Shown in pieces: positions 11,341-23,518 of a stretch of DNA of 64,000 nucleotides. The translations under genes were made by a program, and so were the position numbers. Each line of letters opens with the position of its first letter. Position 1 is the first letter of the stretch. The DNA is from Ceratothoa steindachneri. Lineage: Eukaryota; Arthropoda; Malacostraca; Isopoda; Cymothoidae. Under the pieces are notes generated by a model. That model was not told the DNA's origin and did not search any database. It saw only the letters and a list, made by a program, of their open reading frames with translations. The DNA is taken from positions 137,884,355 through 137,948,354 of the forward strand of contig OZ018324.1 of assembly GCA_963969495.1 (NCBI GenBank), read 5' to 3'.

Positions 11341-11629
11341 GTATAATTACTTAGATTTGGCTGAATGCTGTTCTGGGCTATTTAAAAGAGTAGTACAAAA
11401 ATAATTTTTAATAACACAAAAAAGGATAAATATTTACGCAAATGAAATGATATTGGAATATCCAATATCAGACTACTCACCTGTCTAGCAAAAAGAGCCA
11501 AGCTATTGAACCTAAGGCAGGTAAGTCACCAAACTCAGATTGAGTCTTCAATGGCTGCGCTGAGCCGAAATACTAATATATCTCTATGAGATGAATAGAT
11601 TAAAAGAGATCCACACCCTTCAACGCCTT

Positions 11630-12240
11630 TCAGAAGTTAATGGTTGGGCGAAGAAGGAAGGGGAAATTCGAGGAGAAAACTTGCAGGAGGTGGAGATTTA
11701 CCTCGGACTATCGTGACGAGGGAGTACTTACGCTGGTGAACGAGAACGGCTGTTGCGGGGAAATCGCGAATTGACTGGGGCCGAGTTCCGCTGGGAAGGT
11801 TTCTTGCCTTTGCGCTGGTGTAGACGAAAACGGAGCCAAATCGAAAAGTGACGTGTCTCGTGTGTGATAGCGGGCAGGTAGTAACTTGACACAGCTGGGC
11901 TAGCGTGAAATACCGGCTGACGATGGGGTGAAATCTCCTTCGGCCACGGAGGGGATTCTCCCAAGGTAAACAGGATTCTGGGAGATGGACGTCTACCAGC
12001 CAGGAATTTGCGATAACAGATGTCCTTTCTCGCTCTCCCATGCCTCAAAATGGTAGGCGAGAGGCAAGATTACCTCAAGGATTGGGGATGATACCTCCAT
12101 GAGTAAACAGAACTGCGTTCCGAAAGCTTCTTCGCTTGATTTTTACGCCGGTTCTCTCGTCCTGTGAAGTCGTGTTTAAGACCCACGTGGGTTTCTGCGG
12201 TTCACGTGTGTCTCCTTGAATCTATTCTTTCAGATACGTG
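11630..12240. other. GC-elevated block of unknown nature
   Basis: About 600 bases are clearly richer in G+C than their surroundings and contain two overlapping minus-strand open frames (134 and 106 residues) with no recognisable motif. Its position upstream of gag in the minus sense would suit the 5' LTR or leader of the Gmr1-like copy 1, but no matching repeat was found at the other end (6362-6850) by eye. Confidence 0.3.
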
Positions 12241-15174
12241 CATACTTAAATACCCCTATATACATATATAAACGTATACATCCATGCAATCACACATATA
12301 TCTTTTTCTAATACTATTTCGCGCATACGTTCGTACAGCTTTAATGATATAGACACATACAGATGAAAACACACACGTCCAACAAAGAGTAACATGTAAA
12401 ACTGAGAGAAAAAGTGAAAAAAACTATTTTGAGAATTAATTAAATTATCCAAAACACTCAGTCAGCAGAAAGAAACAATATAGAATAAAGTACCCTCCTT
12501 TCGCGCTATTTCTTGTTCCACCGATGAATATTATTATACGCTATATCCTGGTGAGTGTCTTTTTATCCAGAGCCCTTTCTCCACCCTTGCATATATCTTG
12601 TAGAGCTCTGGGCCGTAGGAATGACAGACTGACTTATAATAAATGATTATAAATAGAGAATATATAGAGAGAGAGAGATAAACAGCTAAAGGAATGAAAA
12701 TCCTAACTAGCATAAAATGTCATAGTCTTCTAAGATCAATACAAGTACGTTAAACCGGGAAGAAATAGAGAGTGATTAGGAAAGAGCAAAGGCAAGGGGA
12801 AGATGAAAAAGAATAGGAATATGATGAAATAGAACGAGTAAACACCTCGCCAAGCAGGTAGAAAATAATTATTACTGTTTCAAAAGTCTTCATACTCAAC
12901 TCTTTAAAATATATTATCTATCCGCTGTTATTTCAATTCTTTTTACTGAAAGTTATTTCTATTATTTTTGACATTATTCTAAATCCTTTCAGAATTATAA
13001 TCATCCATCTTTATTTACATTCCTAACCTTAATTCCTAGTTTACTTTGCTGTGCGTTTCTTCTTTACTACCGCAGAATTGCTGTCATGTGCTCTCGTAAT
13101 TTTCTGTTTTCTATTATGAATGATTTTAATTGTATCACGAAAATACCTAATAACATTCCAATAAGTGGATCGCCGCACGTTATTTCGGTAGTCCTTCTTA
13201 GCTCCTTTATTTTCTACAGGTATAGAAACCATACAAATCTCAGCTATACTACTTCAATACGTACACAATTTTACAGAAACAATTACGCCAGTGTAGGTAC
13301 GCATTTATGTGCATTTTTATATACAACCATTCCTACATACACACCAATGGTACCTTCGTAATCATACTTTAACCGGTATATTCACCCAGGTTAATTCACA
13401 ACTGATTACTCACAACTAGAGACACAATCCCACTATCAAAACCTTAAGCCTTTTCCTTTCTTTTTTTCTTTTCCTTTCCTTCTTTCTTTACATATAAGTT
13501 TCAGATCTCTATATAAATATTCCTTTCCTCTGCTCATATAAAGAAATATCTACTCAGTAATCATCGGGAAATATACTCAGAAATTACATGACGCCCCATC
13601 ATGGATATATCTTGCGTAAGGATTGCAAAGAGTCTGTATTTTCTGAAATCTACAGTAATATAATTTAACAAAGAGAACGGTCAGAAGAAGAAGAATATTG
13701 TGTGAATACCGATGACTTAGAATAAAGAAAAAGAATAGTGAATAAAAAATAAGTGTAGAGATTGACTTGTTACGCACTAGTTTCTTCAGTCTGCCTCTCG
13801 AGTACCGACCCTTTGCTCCTATTCTGTCTACCGCTTGCTATAAATTATACCTTTGGCCAAGGGCCACACAATTTTATCCTTATGTATTAACCAAAACCCT
13901 GGCCCCTTCTCTTTTACCTGTCCGTTGCGCCATATCCTTGCCGTTTCTCCTTTCTTCTGCCTGTCCATTGCCATATGCCCTTCACCTAGCTAAAAAGAGT
14001 GGAAAGAGAAGAATACAGATTAGAATAAAGAAATGGGATGGGTGATAAAGAAAAATGGTGCAATTTGGCGATTACGTCATCTTTTGAGAATGTTCCTAGG
14101 GTAGAAGATCTGTGGGTTAGAAATAGGGGAGTTAAAGTTGGAGGCAGACGCGATGAATAGAATAAAGTGGAGAGAGAGAGTGAGATGAGGAAGAAAAAAG
14201 CTCATTTAACGCTGACAAAGGGGCTTAAGTTAATAGAGCACAGTCTATTATAAAACATATTACGTTTGTCCATAAGGATAATTTTCTTAAGTCTACTTCA
14301 AGCACGCCTGCGAAATTAGCCGTGAATCAAAGTTCATAAAAGTATTAGGCTTATTACTAATCTCTTAATATCTCCCTTCAGGAGTTCAGAACTACGGATT
14401 TGTGTATGCACTTTAGGTAAGCGTGTAGGTAAAACGTGTGTTATGTACGCTGTAGCTACATGGATTCATAATGTGAAAGGCTCGCTGTATTACTGACGTC
14501 ATGGTTATCATTTGGCGAAGACATTTGTGTATGATCATATGGCAGTTATATTTGTGGTAAATTTGTTGTCATACAAATTTATGTTAAGATCATTAGATAT
14601 TCACCTTTAAATTAAGTTCACGATAGACGTATCCCTTAATGATTCGACGGTACTAACTCATTTTGTGTCTCCCCTGAATCGGACACTCACCGGACGCAGC
14701 GTCATCAGATATCGAGCTCCCCTCGACATTTCTTTTAAAATTACTTAATCTTAGGGAAGTTCATATACGGTATCAAGGGCAATACTTTGACTTGTAGAGT
14801 GACTGCCGCCTGTAACGATCTTGGGCAGGACAGCCTAAGCTCAAGGTTGTGGCCTGAATGAGTTTTAGGAACAGGGCTGCCTTTTCTATAGTATTTATTT
14901 CAATTATTTGCTGCACTCTGGAGCCCCTGTGGGAGACATCTCTCTCCATGGAACCTCAGTGTGCCTTGTAAATATTTATTTATTCTATTTTAATTATTTT
15001 TGCTACTTTAGATTTTAGATAACTTGCTTTAAAATAAAAGTAGGGGGTCATTTCGGTTACTGCCCATCGCTAGCGGCACGCCAAAAGCCCTCATAAATTT
15101 TGAACAAATTCTTGAACATCGCTAGACACAGATTTTGTGCTAAGAGTTCTAGCAGTTCACATTTATAGTAAGAT

Positions 15175-15178
<4 letters not shown>

Positions 15179-15260
<82 letters not shown>

Positions 15261-15270
15261 TATATATATA
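15179..15270. repeat. AT dinucleotide microsatellite
   Basis: About 45 AT units with one interruption near 15253. The minus-strand open frame across it (an Ile-Tyr run) is an artefact of the repeat. Confidence 0.95.
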
Positions 15271-15389
15271 CACTTACATTTTACATACTTAATTTTTATC
15301 CAGCTAAGGGCCATCCCTTAGGCCGGCAGCCTGATTTAACTCCGCCTACATGATCGGTTTCTTACAGCGGTCAAACACTCCTGCTATCT

Positions 15390-16814
15390 TAGTGCTTCTC
15401 AAACTATTTTAACATTTTAAACAAAACATTTTTCGCAAACAATTATTTATTAAAAAATGGCAACTTTAATCTACTGAAACAAAAACGAATTTTGCAATCA
15501 ATTATTTATTGGGAAAATGGTAATCTTAATCATAAAATGTACATTGAATGTGCGGGGCCGGATTTGCTTGGCCTAAGCCAGTTCGTCTAGGTTTGGCTTT
15601 CTCTTGGCCCGTGTAACTCTCAAGTCCTTTGTGGCTTCTTATCTGTTTCGGGATTTTGTTTTGATGGCAAGTAGTGCGGAAAACGCTGTGCCTTACTCAT
15701 ATGTGGTCGCAATTGGTTTCAGCACTTTTAGAGCCATCTTTGCAACATAGGGATAGGACTGTGCCATTTCAATCTAAAAATCACTACAATACATTTCCAA
15801 GAAAATAGGTTTAGGACCGTCATCTTTAATTAAATCAATAAAGTGTTCTTGAATTAAATTAGCCTCCGAATGCAGATTATTATTGGAGAGAACAAATGGG
15901 TTGTTGATAAATCTATAGTATTTTTCAAGTTCTTGTAGATCAGGAAAATAATGAGAAATTTCTTCTCTAAGAATTGATACATGTTTTTTCATCACTTCAA
16001 TTATATCGTCATCGACATTAAGCTCATTTCCATCATTATATGAATCTACCTGTGAAAATGGGGCAAAGTTCTTCTTCTCTAACTTTGAAAGTCATAGTTC
16101 GAGCTTTATTTTGAAAGCTGTCAATTTTTTATGACAATGGACCACTGTGATCTCTTTTCCTTGCAGCACAAAATTGATGCAATTTCCGAATTCGAATATG
16201 TCTCCTTAAGTCTGACACCTAAAGTGGAAAACCACCTAAAGTGTACGTGCAACAAGTGTGTTTTAAATTCGGAATCACTTTTTTGCATAACTCAGAAAAT
16301 AAACGAGTATCGAGTGCATTCGCTTTAATGAAGTTAACTGCTCTAATAACTTCACCGAAAACATTGTTCATCTCCTCAGGGGCGATTTTAATTTTTAAGG
16401 CTTGGCTATGAATAGTGCAGTGTGTGCCAATAATATCTGAGCATTTTTGTTTGAGCAAATTTTCAAAAAGACAGGAGCATACAAGCATTGCTGGAGCGTC
16501 GTGAGTACACACGGCAATGACATGTTCCCATTTGATACCATGTGCCTCAAAAAATCTGTCCAATTTGCTAAATATTTGCATTGCAGTTATTCTGGTGCTA
16601 AGAATTTCGCAAAACAACAATTCATCTTTCAGGTGGTTGTCATATCGTACGTAGAAACAAAGTTGGGCTAAGTTTGTAACATCTGTTGTTTCATCAGGCT
16701 GGATCGCAATAAAGTTGCAAGTCGAATTCTGAATTCTAATTAGCTCATAATTTCAACTTAGTGACCCCTTCGCGGTCACATAGGGGACTCTGGACCCCAT
16801 TTTGAGAATAACTG
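15390..16814 (-). mobile_element. hAT transposon, Buster type, fossil with TIRs
   Basis: The right end read on the minus strand starts CAGTTATTCTCAAAATGG (16814 downward) and the left end on the plus strand starts TAGTGCTTCTCAAACTATTT (15390 upward); both match the usual hAT terminal form CAGTGnTTCTCAAA. The 8-bp flanks are TGCTATCT (15382-15389) and TTGTATCT (16815-16822), identical at six positions and both of the form nnnTAnnn, the target preference reported for the Buster branch. The right subterminal region carries an inverted repeat (GTGACC...GGTCAC). The inside holds a broken transposase related to ZBED5-like hAT proteins. At 1425 bp it is shorter than an intact element, so it is internally deleted. 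Confidence 0.75.
15774..16620 (-). pseudogene. hAT (Buster/ZBED5-like) transposase remnant
   Basis: Two open pieces remain. The first (16219-16620, 133 residues) includes the conserved catalytic-core segment with WEHVIAVCTHDAPAML and GTHCTIHSQALKIKI, followed by EVIRAVNFIKANALDTRLF, highly characteristic of the ZBED5/SCAND3-like hAT family. The second (15774-15995) carries ISHYFPDLQELEKYYRFINN, from the region after the core. The DNA-binding BED finger and the C-terminal dimerisation region are missing or unrecognisable, and frames change between the pieces. In vertebrates related domesticated proteins exist, but the stops and TIRs here say transposon fossil. Confidence 0.75.
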
Positions 16815-16822
16815 TTGTATCT

Positions 16823-18734
16823 GCATATTTGTCTCAGTTGTTGTTGTAAAGACCTCGCTGTGAATACGTATTAAACTGTGTATTTATAGTTGCAACGGAA
16901 GCAAATGACCAATGATCATGCCAGTGCGGTATTTGTATTGCTTTAGTTTATGATAGTAATTGCAACGAAGCCTGCCCCTGGCTACTTGTATGTCACGGGG
17001 GAGGGATGTTTCTTGTCGGTTGATTGATATCAGATGGAAGGGTGCTGAGATTTTAGGGGGTTAAATGCTGGATGCTTTTCTGGGTTATACAACTAACCAT
17101 GCTTCCAAGTTTAAACAATACAACACTAAGTTACGCGAAGATAAAGCTAATTTGTAATAACTGGTCGTAAATAAACACCAATCCCTATTTAAAAGGTTAA
17201 TCAATTTATTTATTATTGAGTTAAGGTAGGTTATTAAATTGCACATCAAATAGCCGTGTGATCAAGCAATTTGTAAAAGTATACGCTATTAAGAAATGTA
17301 GATTGCTATCCCTTAAAATAGGTGTCGGGAATTGTCCGAAGCATTTTCAAATATAAGCTTACCATGAAATACAGTTGCAGCAAGTATTAATAAATTATCA
17401 GTTAATATTAACTGTAAACTCGTGGATGAATTTCAGTTATTTGATTAATTTTGGTTGCAAAATTTGATAAAACAGATTTAGCTGATATAGCATAACTTTC
17501 AATTTTTATACGTGGTAAAGGTTTAAATCTAAAGTTGATAAAATTGTTTGTGAAATGGGTACCAATGAGAGGGAAAACTACAGGTGAAGGCAGTATTGCT
17601 AGAATCCTAGAGGGACTCGTTGAATTAGGTGTTAATTTGGTACATGTTGTGAGATAACAGCAAATGATGGGTAGAAAATCTACAGTGAAATAAACTTACA
17701 AAGAAAAGTTCTAACTTTCAACACAAAGCTGCATTTATTATTTGCATTTCATTTTATATGGACAAATATTGTGTATAAAAACATTAAAAAGAATAACGTT
17801 ATGGACGTAACTATAAAGAGGTTGAACTTAATTAGAGCACAGGGTGTGAACAAATGAAAGTTGTGCTGTGTTTTGGACGAAAGTTATGTCACACAAAGGG
17901 TGCCATATCAAATTAATTGTTGCTTGTTATGTCAGAGTTTTATTGAGAAGACTTTTAAAATCGCCGAGAGAAGTAGAGATGTCATGGGATTGAAAAGTAA
18001 AGATAAGCTTAAATTTAAGAATGATAATTGGGTACCTGATTCTGCATTTATCGTGGATATTACAGTAGACATATCATTTTGAATACACCACACGAGGGCG
18101 CAATAATGACACCATTCGTGCATTTAAAATGAAAATTTAGTTTATGGAAAAACAGTTAAAAATAAAATTATTTTCCTCTTTCAGACCTCAGTATCGTTAG
18201 CCTAGAAAGATTTCATTTAAATATTAATGCAGAAATGTACTAAATTAAGATTTATAAATTACAGAATGAGTTCAATGGGATAAAAAAACTAAAAATAGTT
18301 TGAAAATTATTTTTCATTTTAAAATCCTTAAATATTTAAATTAATCGAGCACCAAAACCTTCAAAGATTGGATTTATTAAGCTTGAGTGAGTTTTTCTTT
18401 AGATCACGAAAGTTTCTGACGTTGAAATATTCAACTTTTATAAATATCGTGGTACAAATTGTCCCATTATTAAATGTCAAGCTTCATAGAACATGGCCAT
18501 GTTTGGAACTACAGGCTTATTTGCAAAACTTAATTTTATGATGAACATTAACAAGAGACAACACTGAGCGCAGGTTATTAATTAGCACTCAAATTTAAGG
18601 CTGCTACGCAACCGACATAAGTGCGAAACAATGATGTATGGTGCCACAAAGAACTATGCCGAGGATCTGGGATCCACACATAGAGAAGATAATGAATATT
18701 GCGAATACAATTAGCGTTTTCTCTATTTCATATA
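16823..18734. other. AT-rich region without recognised gene
   Basis: No coding motif recognised. A plus-strand open frame of 73 codons at 17861-18082 and a slightly shifted minus frame have no familiar sequence. Long A/T runs dominate. Confidence 0.5.
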
Positions 18735-19440
18735 AGGGTGTTCCATAAAATGGGCCGAATATGAAAGGTGAATAAATAAAAAGATTTTTATCGACATGGT
18801 TATATTTTTCATATTTCTACTCAGTTATTTCTCCGGTTTAGGTATTCAAAAAGGCCATATATCAACCTGCACTATGTTTGCATAAATTTATGTGCTACTC
18901 GAAATTCCCGATAACTCTCTCACAGATGTGTGGCTCGATGCCTTCAATTACACGCCTGTTTTCATCCTTGAGTTCAGTAATTGTATGTGTTTTGTTCGCA
19001 TATACCTGTGGTTTTATATTCGCCCATAAGAAAAAATCACAAGGAGTAAGATCGCAGGACCTTGCTGGCCATTCTTGCTCACCATGCAAGGATATCACTC
19101 GTTGCGGAAATCTTTCGTGAAATAATGCATGTATCTGTTTGGCATGAAGTGTGTGGCAGGTCGCTCCATCCTGCTGAATCCATAGGTTGTCAATCTCCGT
19201 ATCTTCCAAGTTCAGCCATAACTAAGTGAATATCATGTCTCGATAACGTACTCGTTTAATAGTAACGGCATTTCCCAAATTATCTTCAAAGAAAAACGAT
19301 CCAAGCACTCCATCTCCCCAAACGCCATACCGCACTGTCGCTTTCAGTGGATACATTTCAAGCTCATGAATTATTCGTGGATTTTCATTTCCCCAAATCA
19401 GGCAGCTCTGATTATTAACAAATCCATTTCATATGGGTAA
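18735..19440 (-). pseudogene. mariner-like (IS630-Tc1-mariner) transposase, C-terminal two thirds
   Basis: Minus-strand frame from about 19435 to 18862 reads LIWGNENPRIIHELEMYPL, then RVRYRDMIFT, a TAG stop near 19225, and then the open piece 18895-19209 with WIQQDGATCHTLHAKQI and WPARSCDLTPCDFFLWANIK. The Asp in QQDG and the last Asp of TPCDF are the second and third residues of the DDE/D triad; 43 residues lie between them, longer than the classical mariner spacing of 34. The N-terminal HTH domains and first Asp are absent. The sequence near 18738 (gggtgttccataaaatgg) may be one terminal repeat. It is a 5'-truncated fossil. Confidence 0.75.
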
Positions 19441-19604
19441 ATGATATAAAAATTTGATGAATAAAACCAATGTTATCTGCAGAAAAACAATTTACTAGAA
19501 ATGATCTAAAAGACAGCAGAAACAATTTTATATTGTGATATAACCATTATTGTATTAGTGGAAAACATTTGTAAGGGTTATAAGTAATTAGTATTTAGTG
19601 TGGA

Positions 19605-19745
19605 GGCCTTAATTTCAAATGATGCTGTGACATCTCCTCCCACAGGAATGAACCATCTCTTGACATTCTTGTGCATTAATCTTGACCCATTCAAAAGGAA
19701 GCCTTTCCCCAATTTCTCGAAATGATTTTGGGTATCTACAGTAGT
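19605..19745 (-). pseudogene. Tc1-type transposase C-terminal scrap
   Basis: A minus-strand frame of about 40 codons ends with YPKSFREIGERLPFEWVKIN and CQEMVHSCGRRCHSII followed by TGA. This is the pattern of Tc1-family transposase C-termini (W-x-x-I, then C-x-x-L-x-x-S-M-x-R-R). Nothing of the catalytic core is seen upstream on this strand. It lies 165 bp from the mariner-like remnant but belongs to a different subfamily. Confidence 0.5.
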
Positions 19746-20721
19746 GGCTAAATGTTTTCAGAATAATATATATTTTGATCTATTTCATTCGGTTTAAAAA
19801 TTTCAGTGATAGGAATAATAATGATATTTAAATTATTGCTGGTTTATTAAAAATTCACCATTTAAACACTAATAATAAAATATAGTGCATTCATTCGCTG
19901 AATCTAAAATTGCGTGCTGGTCCTTTTGTTGTAGGAGTAAAGCTTCAGCTCCTGGAAATTTTCTATTCGATTAAAAGCGTAAATTGGGAGTTAAAATATA
20001 TGTTTGAATCATTTTCAATTCCAGAAATAGTTCTTTCTGAAGATTGGGTGCAACCATCGTTGCTGTGTATAACTGGCCTGAAATGCATGGAGATAGTTAC
20101 TAAGTGTGTAACATCAAGAAGCACAAAATTCGGGATCGTTAATGACTTCAAAAAGACCTGTTACCCTTCTGTGAAGAAGTTTGCTGGATGTCCAAGTTCT
20201 TCAAATGAACGCCAAGGTAAGGTCTCACCTCGAGGATAGTGTCGCTTCCAGTGCCAAACTTGCTCACGATTGGAAAGAAGATGTGAACCCTCAAGAACAC
20301 ATAGTGAAGCAGAGACATTTGCCGAAGATTTAAAATCGAGAAAGTCTGCGAAGAAGAATCATCTCACAGAGCAGAACCGAATCGTGCAAAGTGATATGCT
20401 ATGAGGAGAGTCCCTACCTCTTTTTTAGAGCTTTTGGAAGACCCGTGTTAGAAGAAGAAAAGTAGAGCGATTTCTGAGTCCTGTGTTATACCCTCGATAA
20501 CTCATTATGACACTCCTGATGTCCTGGTCTGATTCTCGTTTAATGGAGCGGGGGTAGAACTTTATCCCAAAACACAGCCATTAAACATGATTAATCCACA
20601 CATTTTCCAAACTGTTCATTACCATTAAAAGAAGATATTTATATGTTTTAGAATGATGACGCACTTTCTCACAAAGGAAGAGCAATAACAAAGATCGTGG
20701 CCGAAATAACATCAAACTTTG
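19746..20721. other. Unassigned region left of the BEL/Pao element
   Basis: A plus-strand open frame of 109 codons (19910-20239) starts MRAGPFVVGVKL and has no familiar motif; codon composition looks like unique AT-rich sequence. I recognise nothing else. Removing the BEL/Pao insertion and one target duplication would join 20726 directly to 28537. Confidence 0.35.
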
Positions 20722-20726
20722 GTAAC

Positions 20727-21397
20727 TATCGCGAATTTCCTGCTTAATTTTTAATTATGAAATTGGTCACTGGGAACAATTTGAACAAGAAATTGCGAGA
20801 AGAATAATTTAATTAAATTTTAAAAGAAAAATAATGGCTGTAATATAAACTTAGTAGAAGAATAAAAATCTCCACTTACTTGCTCTAATATAAGGTGGTT
20901 ATTAAATATCCCATTCAAAGTGTCTAAGTATAATATGCCTAAAGGAGCCTAATAGGTAGCTATTATTAATAAATGACAGCTAAATATATACTTAGCCTGC
21001 GAAATGGTGATTAATCTTGATCTTAGAGCTTATTTATCCATTAATATTTATGAAACTTAATCAAAATAGCTAAATTATTATCATACGGCTTTGCACGCCG
21101 TATGAACCAAAACTTAATAATTTGCGGAATTTTTAGTAGATATTTACGTCTTGACACTGAGTGGTAGTAGCAGAGAAGCTAACTGCTTCTCGGTACACCA
21201 GGATCTGTGCTAGGTGGCAACTCGAAACAATACACTTTTGCAAAAGGCAACGACGACCACTAATAAATAGTTAATTAACCCAAGTAATTATTACTACTAC
21301 TCCCAACTTACTTTAATATAAGAAGTAAACTAAATTAAAATGAATGTCTATGTACAATTTTCGCTTTCGTTTCCGGGAGTAAAAAATATTTACGACA
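20727..21397 (-). repeat. 3' LTR of BEL/Pao element
   Basis: Direct repeat of 27861-28531 at the same length, with about 24 substitutions and no net length difference. It contains two strong hairpins that are unchanged in the other LTR: 21082-21104 (8-bp stem CATACGGC/GCCGTATG, 7-nt loop) and 21173-21191 (7-bp stem GAGAAGC/GCTTCTC, 5-nt loop). Confidence 0.93.
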
Positions 21398-21623
21398 TCC
21401 TGCGGCCGAAGAGAAGAATAGAAACTATTGCAATAAATTAATCACGCGCCTCTTTAATTTTCATTAATCCAATCTTTGATTCTATTAAATATTACCACAA
21501 TTAACATTATTAACCCCATATTTGATTAACCCCCTGCCCCCTGTCATTTCCTCGCCTTTTTACGATTCGCAGACTCATGGAAGAATTATTCTAAAGCCCG
21601 TCGTTCTCCAGGGCAAGAAACAG

Positions 21624-22193
21624 TTAGATGTCACCAAGGTCTTTCAGTGTTTGCCACTGTTGGTGCGACTTGATGGCGGCATATCGCTTCTTCTTTTTGT
21701 CCTTACTGGTTTCTTGAGAGAGGGTACTTACTGTTCCCTTCTTATTAAATATTTCGGAATCGGTACCAAGATTTTTTAATTCTGAAGGTTTGGTATTAGG
21801 TGATTCATTTTTTGTTATTTTATCATTACACCTAATTTCTAGTGGATACAATTTATTAATGGTGCGTTTTACGCTACCTAATCTAGTTTTTAATTTTGCT
21901 GTTCTCACTACACCATCTTGGCCCTTATATACTTCTTGTATTAAACCCAACGATCAGTTTTCTGTGTTTTTATCAGAATGTATAAACATTACTTTCCCTT
22001 TCTCAATACCACTATCTATACCATCATCCCCACCTTTACTATTTACACGATTTATGAGAGAGGTCAAATAATTCTGTTTCCACTGTTCAAACCATTGTTT
22101 TGAAATTTTAGATAACTTATAGTATCTTCTACTCAGTGGAACAGTTTCCATAAACGTAGGATCCTCTATTTGAGGTGACGTCGTTATTGCCAT
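21624..22193 (-). pseudogene. Integrase C-terminal region (DUF5641-like) of BEL/Pao element
   Basis: Two open pieces (21954-22193 and 21624-21950) carry LSRRYYKLSKISKQWFEQWK, the diagnostic stretch of the BEL/Pao C-terminal domain, then LIQEVYKGQDGVVRTAKLKT and INKLYPLEI. Between them the frame is interrupted by a stop just after NTEN near 21953. The tail is Lys/Ser-rich. In intact elements this domain follows the integrase core and is thought to help target contact. Confidence 0.8.
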
Positions 22194-22789
22194 CCATATA
22201 TTAAATAGGAGGGGGTAAGAGTTTCTGGTTCATTTAAGTTATTATAGGTATAAGTAAGTGGTCTGTTATTAACTCTACATTCTATCTCAACTATTAAGGT
22301 ACGAAGATCATCCATATTAATGGATTTTCCATATCCTCCAAACCAGGGCGCTCTCGGGGGAATAAATTTCCATTTGCATTGTATTTTCTCTAGTTCTTTC
22401 TGTACAGCACTAACCTCCAGTATCATACTGAGCAGATCTGCCCCAAGTTTAAAAGTTGTAGCATTATCCCTAAGAATAATCTTTGGACAGGATCTTCTAG
22501 CCAAAAACCTTCTAAATATATTTTAAAATGTTTCTGCCGTCATGTCCATGGCTAAGTCTAAATTAATTGTTCTAGTGCCTGCACAAGTAAAAAGCACTAT
22601 ATATACTTTCCGGAATTCTTTATTACCACGTTTCCCTCCCTCATCTTTTACCGTGATAGCACCCGTATAGTCTACTCCAACTATCTCGAAGGGTTTAGCA
22701 TCCTTCACTCGTTCTTTCGGTAATGGAGGAGATTTAGGATAGGGATAGGATACTCCCTCCAACCTTCTGCACAAAAAACATTTACTCAT
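22184..22789 (-). pseudogene. Integrase core of BEL/Pao element, catalytic Glu region deleted
   Basis: The zinc-binding end (MSKCFLCRR) and the core (KPFEIVGVDYTGAI, first Asp) are in the frame ending at 22523. The core continues in the 22184-22504 frame with KIILRDNATTF (second Asp). After PRAPWFGGYGKSI the expected stretch with the catalytic Glu (normally WGGFWERL and about 25 residues more) is absent and the sequence jumps to MDDLRTLIVEIECRVNNRPL. The missing Glu is a deletion rather than a substitution and would make the protein inactive even without the frame break at about 22523. Confidence 0.8.
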
Positions 22790-23446
22790 TACGTTTTTGA
22801 CCCTTTGTCTGCCTTTGGGGATCTGTACGATCCATATCTACTACCCTATTTTGTACATAAACTATTTTACAATTTTTATTTCTTACCCACTGCAAAGACA
22901 CTTCGCTATCCCACCAAATATAACTACTTTGTATCTTAACATCATTCAATACTTCTTTAAAATATTTACTTAATTTCACTGCCACATACATGGCCGTTAA
23001 TTCTAATTGTGGTATGGTTTTTTCTTTCATAGGTGAGATGCGAAATTTAGAGATTATTAACATGGGATCGGATCTATAATTTGTAGCATACGCTACGGCT
23101 CTGTACGCCTTTTGCAAAGCATCACAAAATATGTGAAGGTCATACAGTGCTACACTGTGCAATAGACCGCCCTTGGATATTCGATAGTATCCAACTCCTT
23201 CTCTTCTAAGCTCAGATCCTCCCATTTATTTATAATTTCAATGGGAAGATCCTCATCCCACCCCAACTTCCTACTCCAAGTTTCCTGGACTAGCAGTTTC
23301 TTAGGAGTAATTAACGGGGAAACCAACCCCAAGGGATCGAATACTTTACTTATGTTACTTAAGAGCGTTCTCTTACTCGTGTCCGAATGCCATTTAACGC
23401 TATTTACAGAAATAGTATCCTTATTATAATTCCAATTTATTCCCAA
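22782..23446 (-). pseudogene. RNase H and connection region of BEL/Pao element
   Basis: The upstream frame (23150-23446) holds the Pao connection sequence TLLSNISKVFDPLGLVSPLI, and the downstream frame (22782-23225) the RNase H core: HIFCDALQKAYRAVAYA (first Asp), IPQLELTAMYVAVKLS (Glu) and YIWWDSEVSLQWVRN (third Asp). The two overlap in different frames near 23150-23225, so at least one indel is present. The catalytic residues seen are intact. Confidence 0.85.
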
Positions 23447-23518
23447 TATTTTTTCATTTCCATCCCCTTCATTGCCTATTATATTGTTTAACTGTGTCTA
23501 GTTAGTCGTCCAGCCTTG

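Larger units (their letters stand above)
10892..15178. other. AT-rich region without recognised gene
   Basis: Apart from the microsatellite at 11271-11340 and the GC-elevated block at 11630-12240, I see no coding signature here. Short open frames on both strands have no recognisable motif and look like chance. The 5' LTR of the Gmr1-like copy should begin somewhere above 10891 but no terminal repeat could be matched by eye. A polypyrimidine run (CCTTT-rich) lies at about 13440-13492. Confidence 0.5.

Noticed and set aside
11637..12048. Two overlapping minus-strand frames of 134 and 106 codons
   Set aside because: No recognisable motif and they exclude each other; the GC-elevated block is reported without a gene call.
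15057..15314. Minus-strand frame with long Ile-Tyr repeat
   Set aside because: Pure translation of an AT microsatellite; same for the plus frame at 55453-55683.
19910..20239. Possible host exon (109 codons, plus strand)
   Set aside because: No motif, ordinary AT-rich composition, length within what chance allows; left as unassigned.
22334..22504. An integrase with an alternative catalytic residue in the BEL/Pao element
   Set aside because: The stretch that normally carries the Glu is simply deleted after WFGGY; no substitute acidic residue in an equivalent context is visible.
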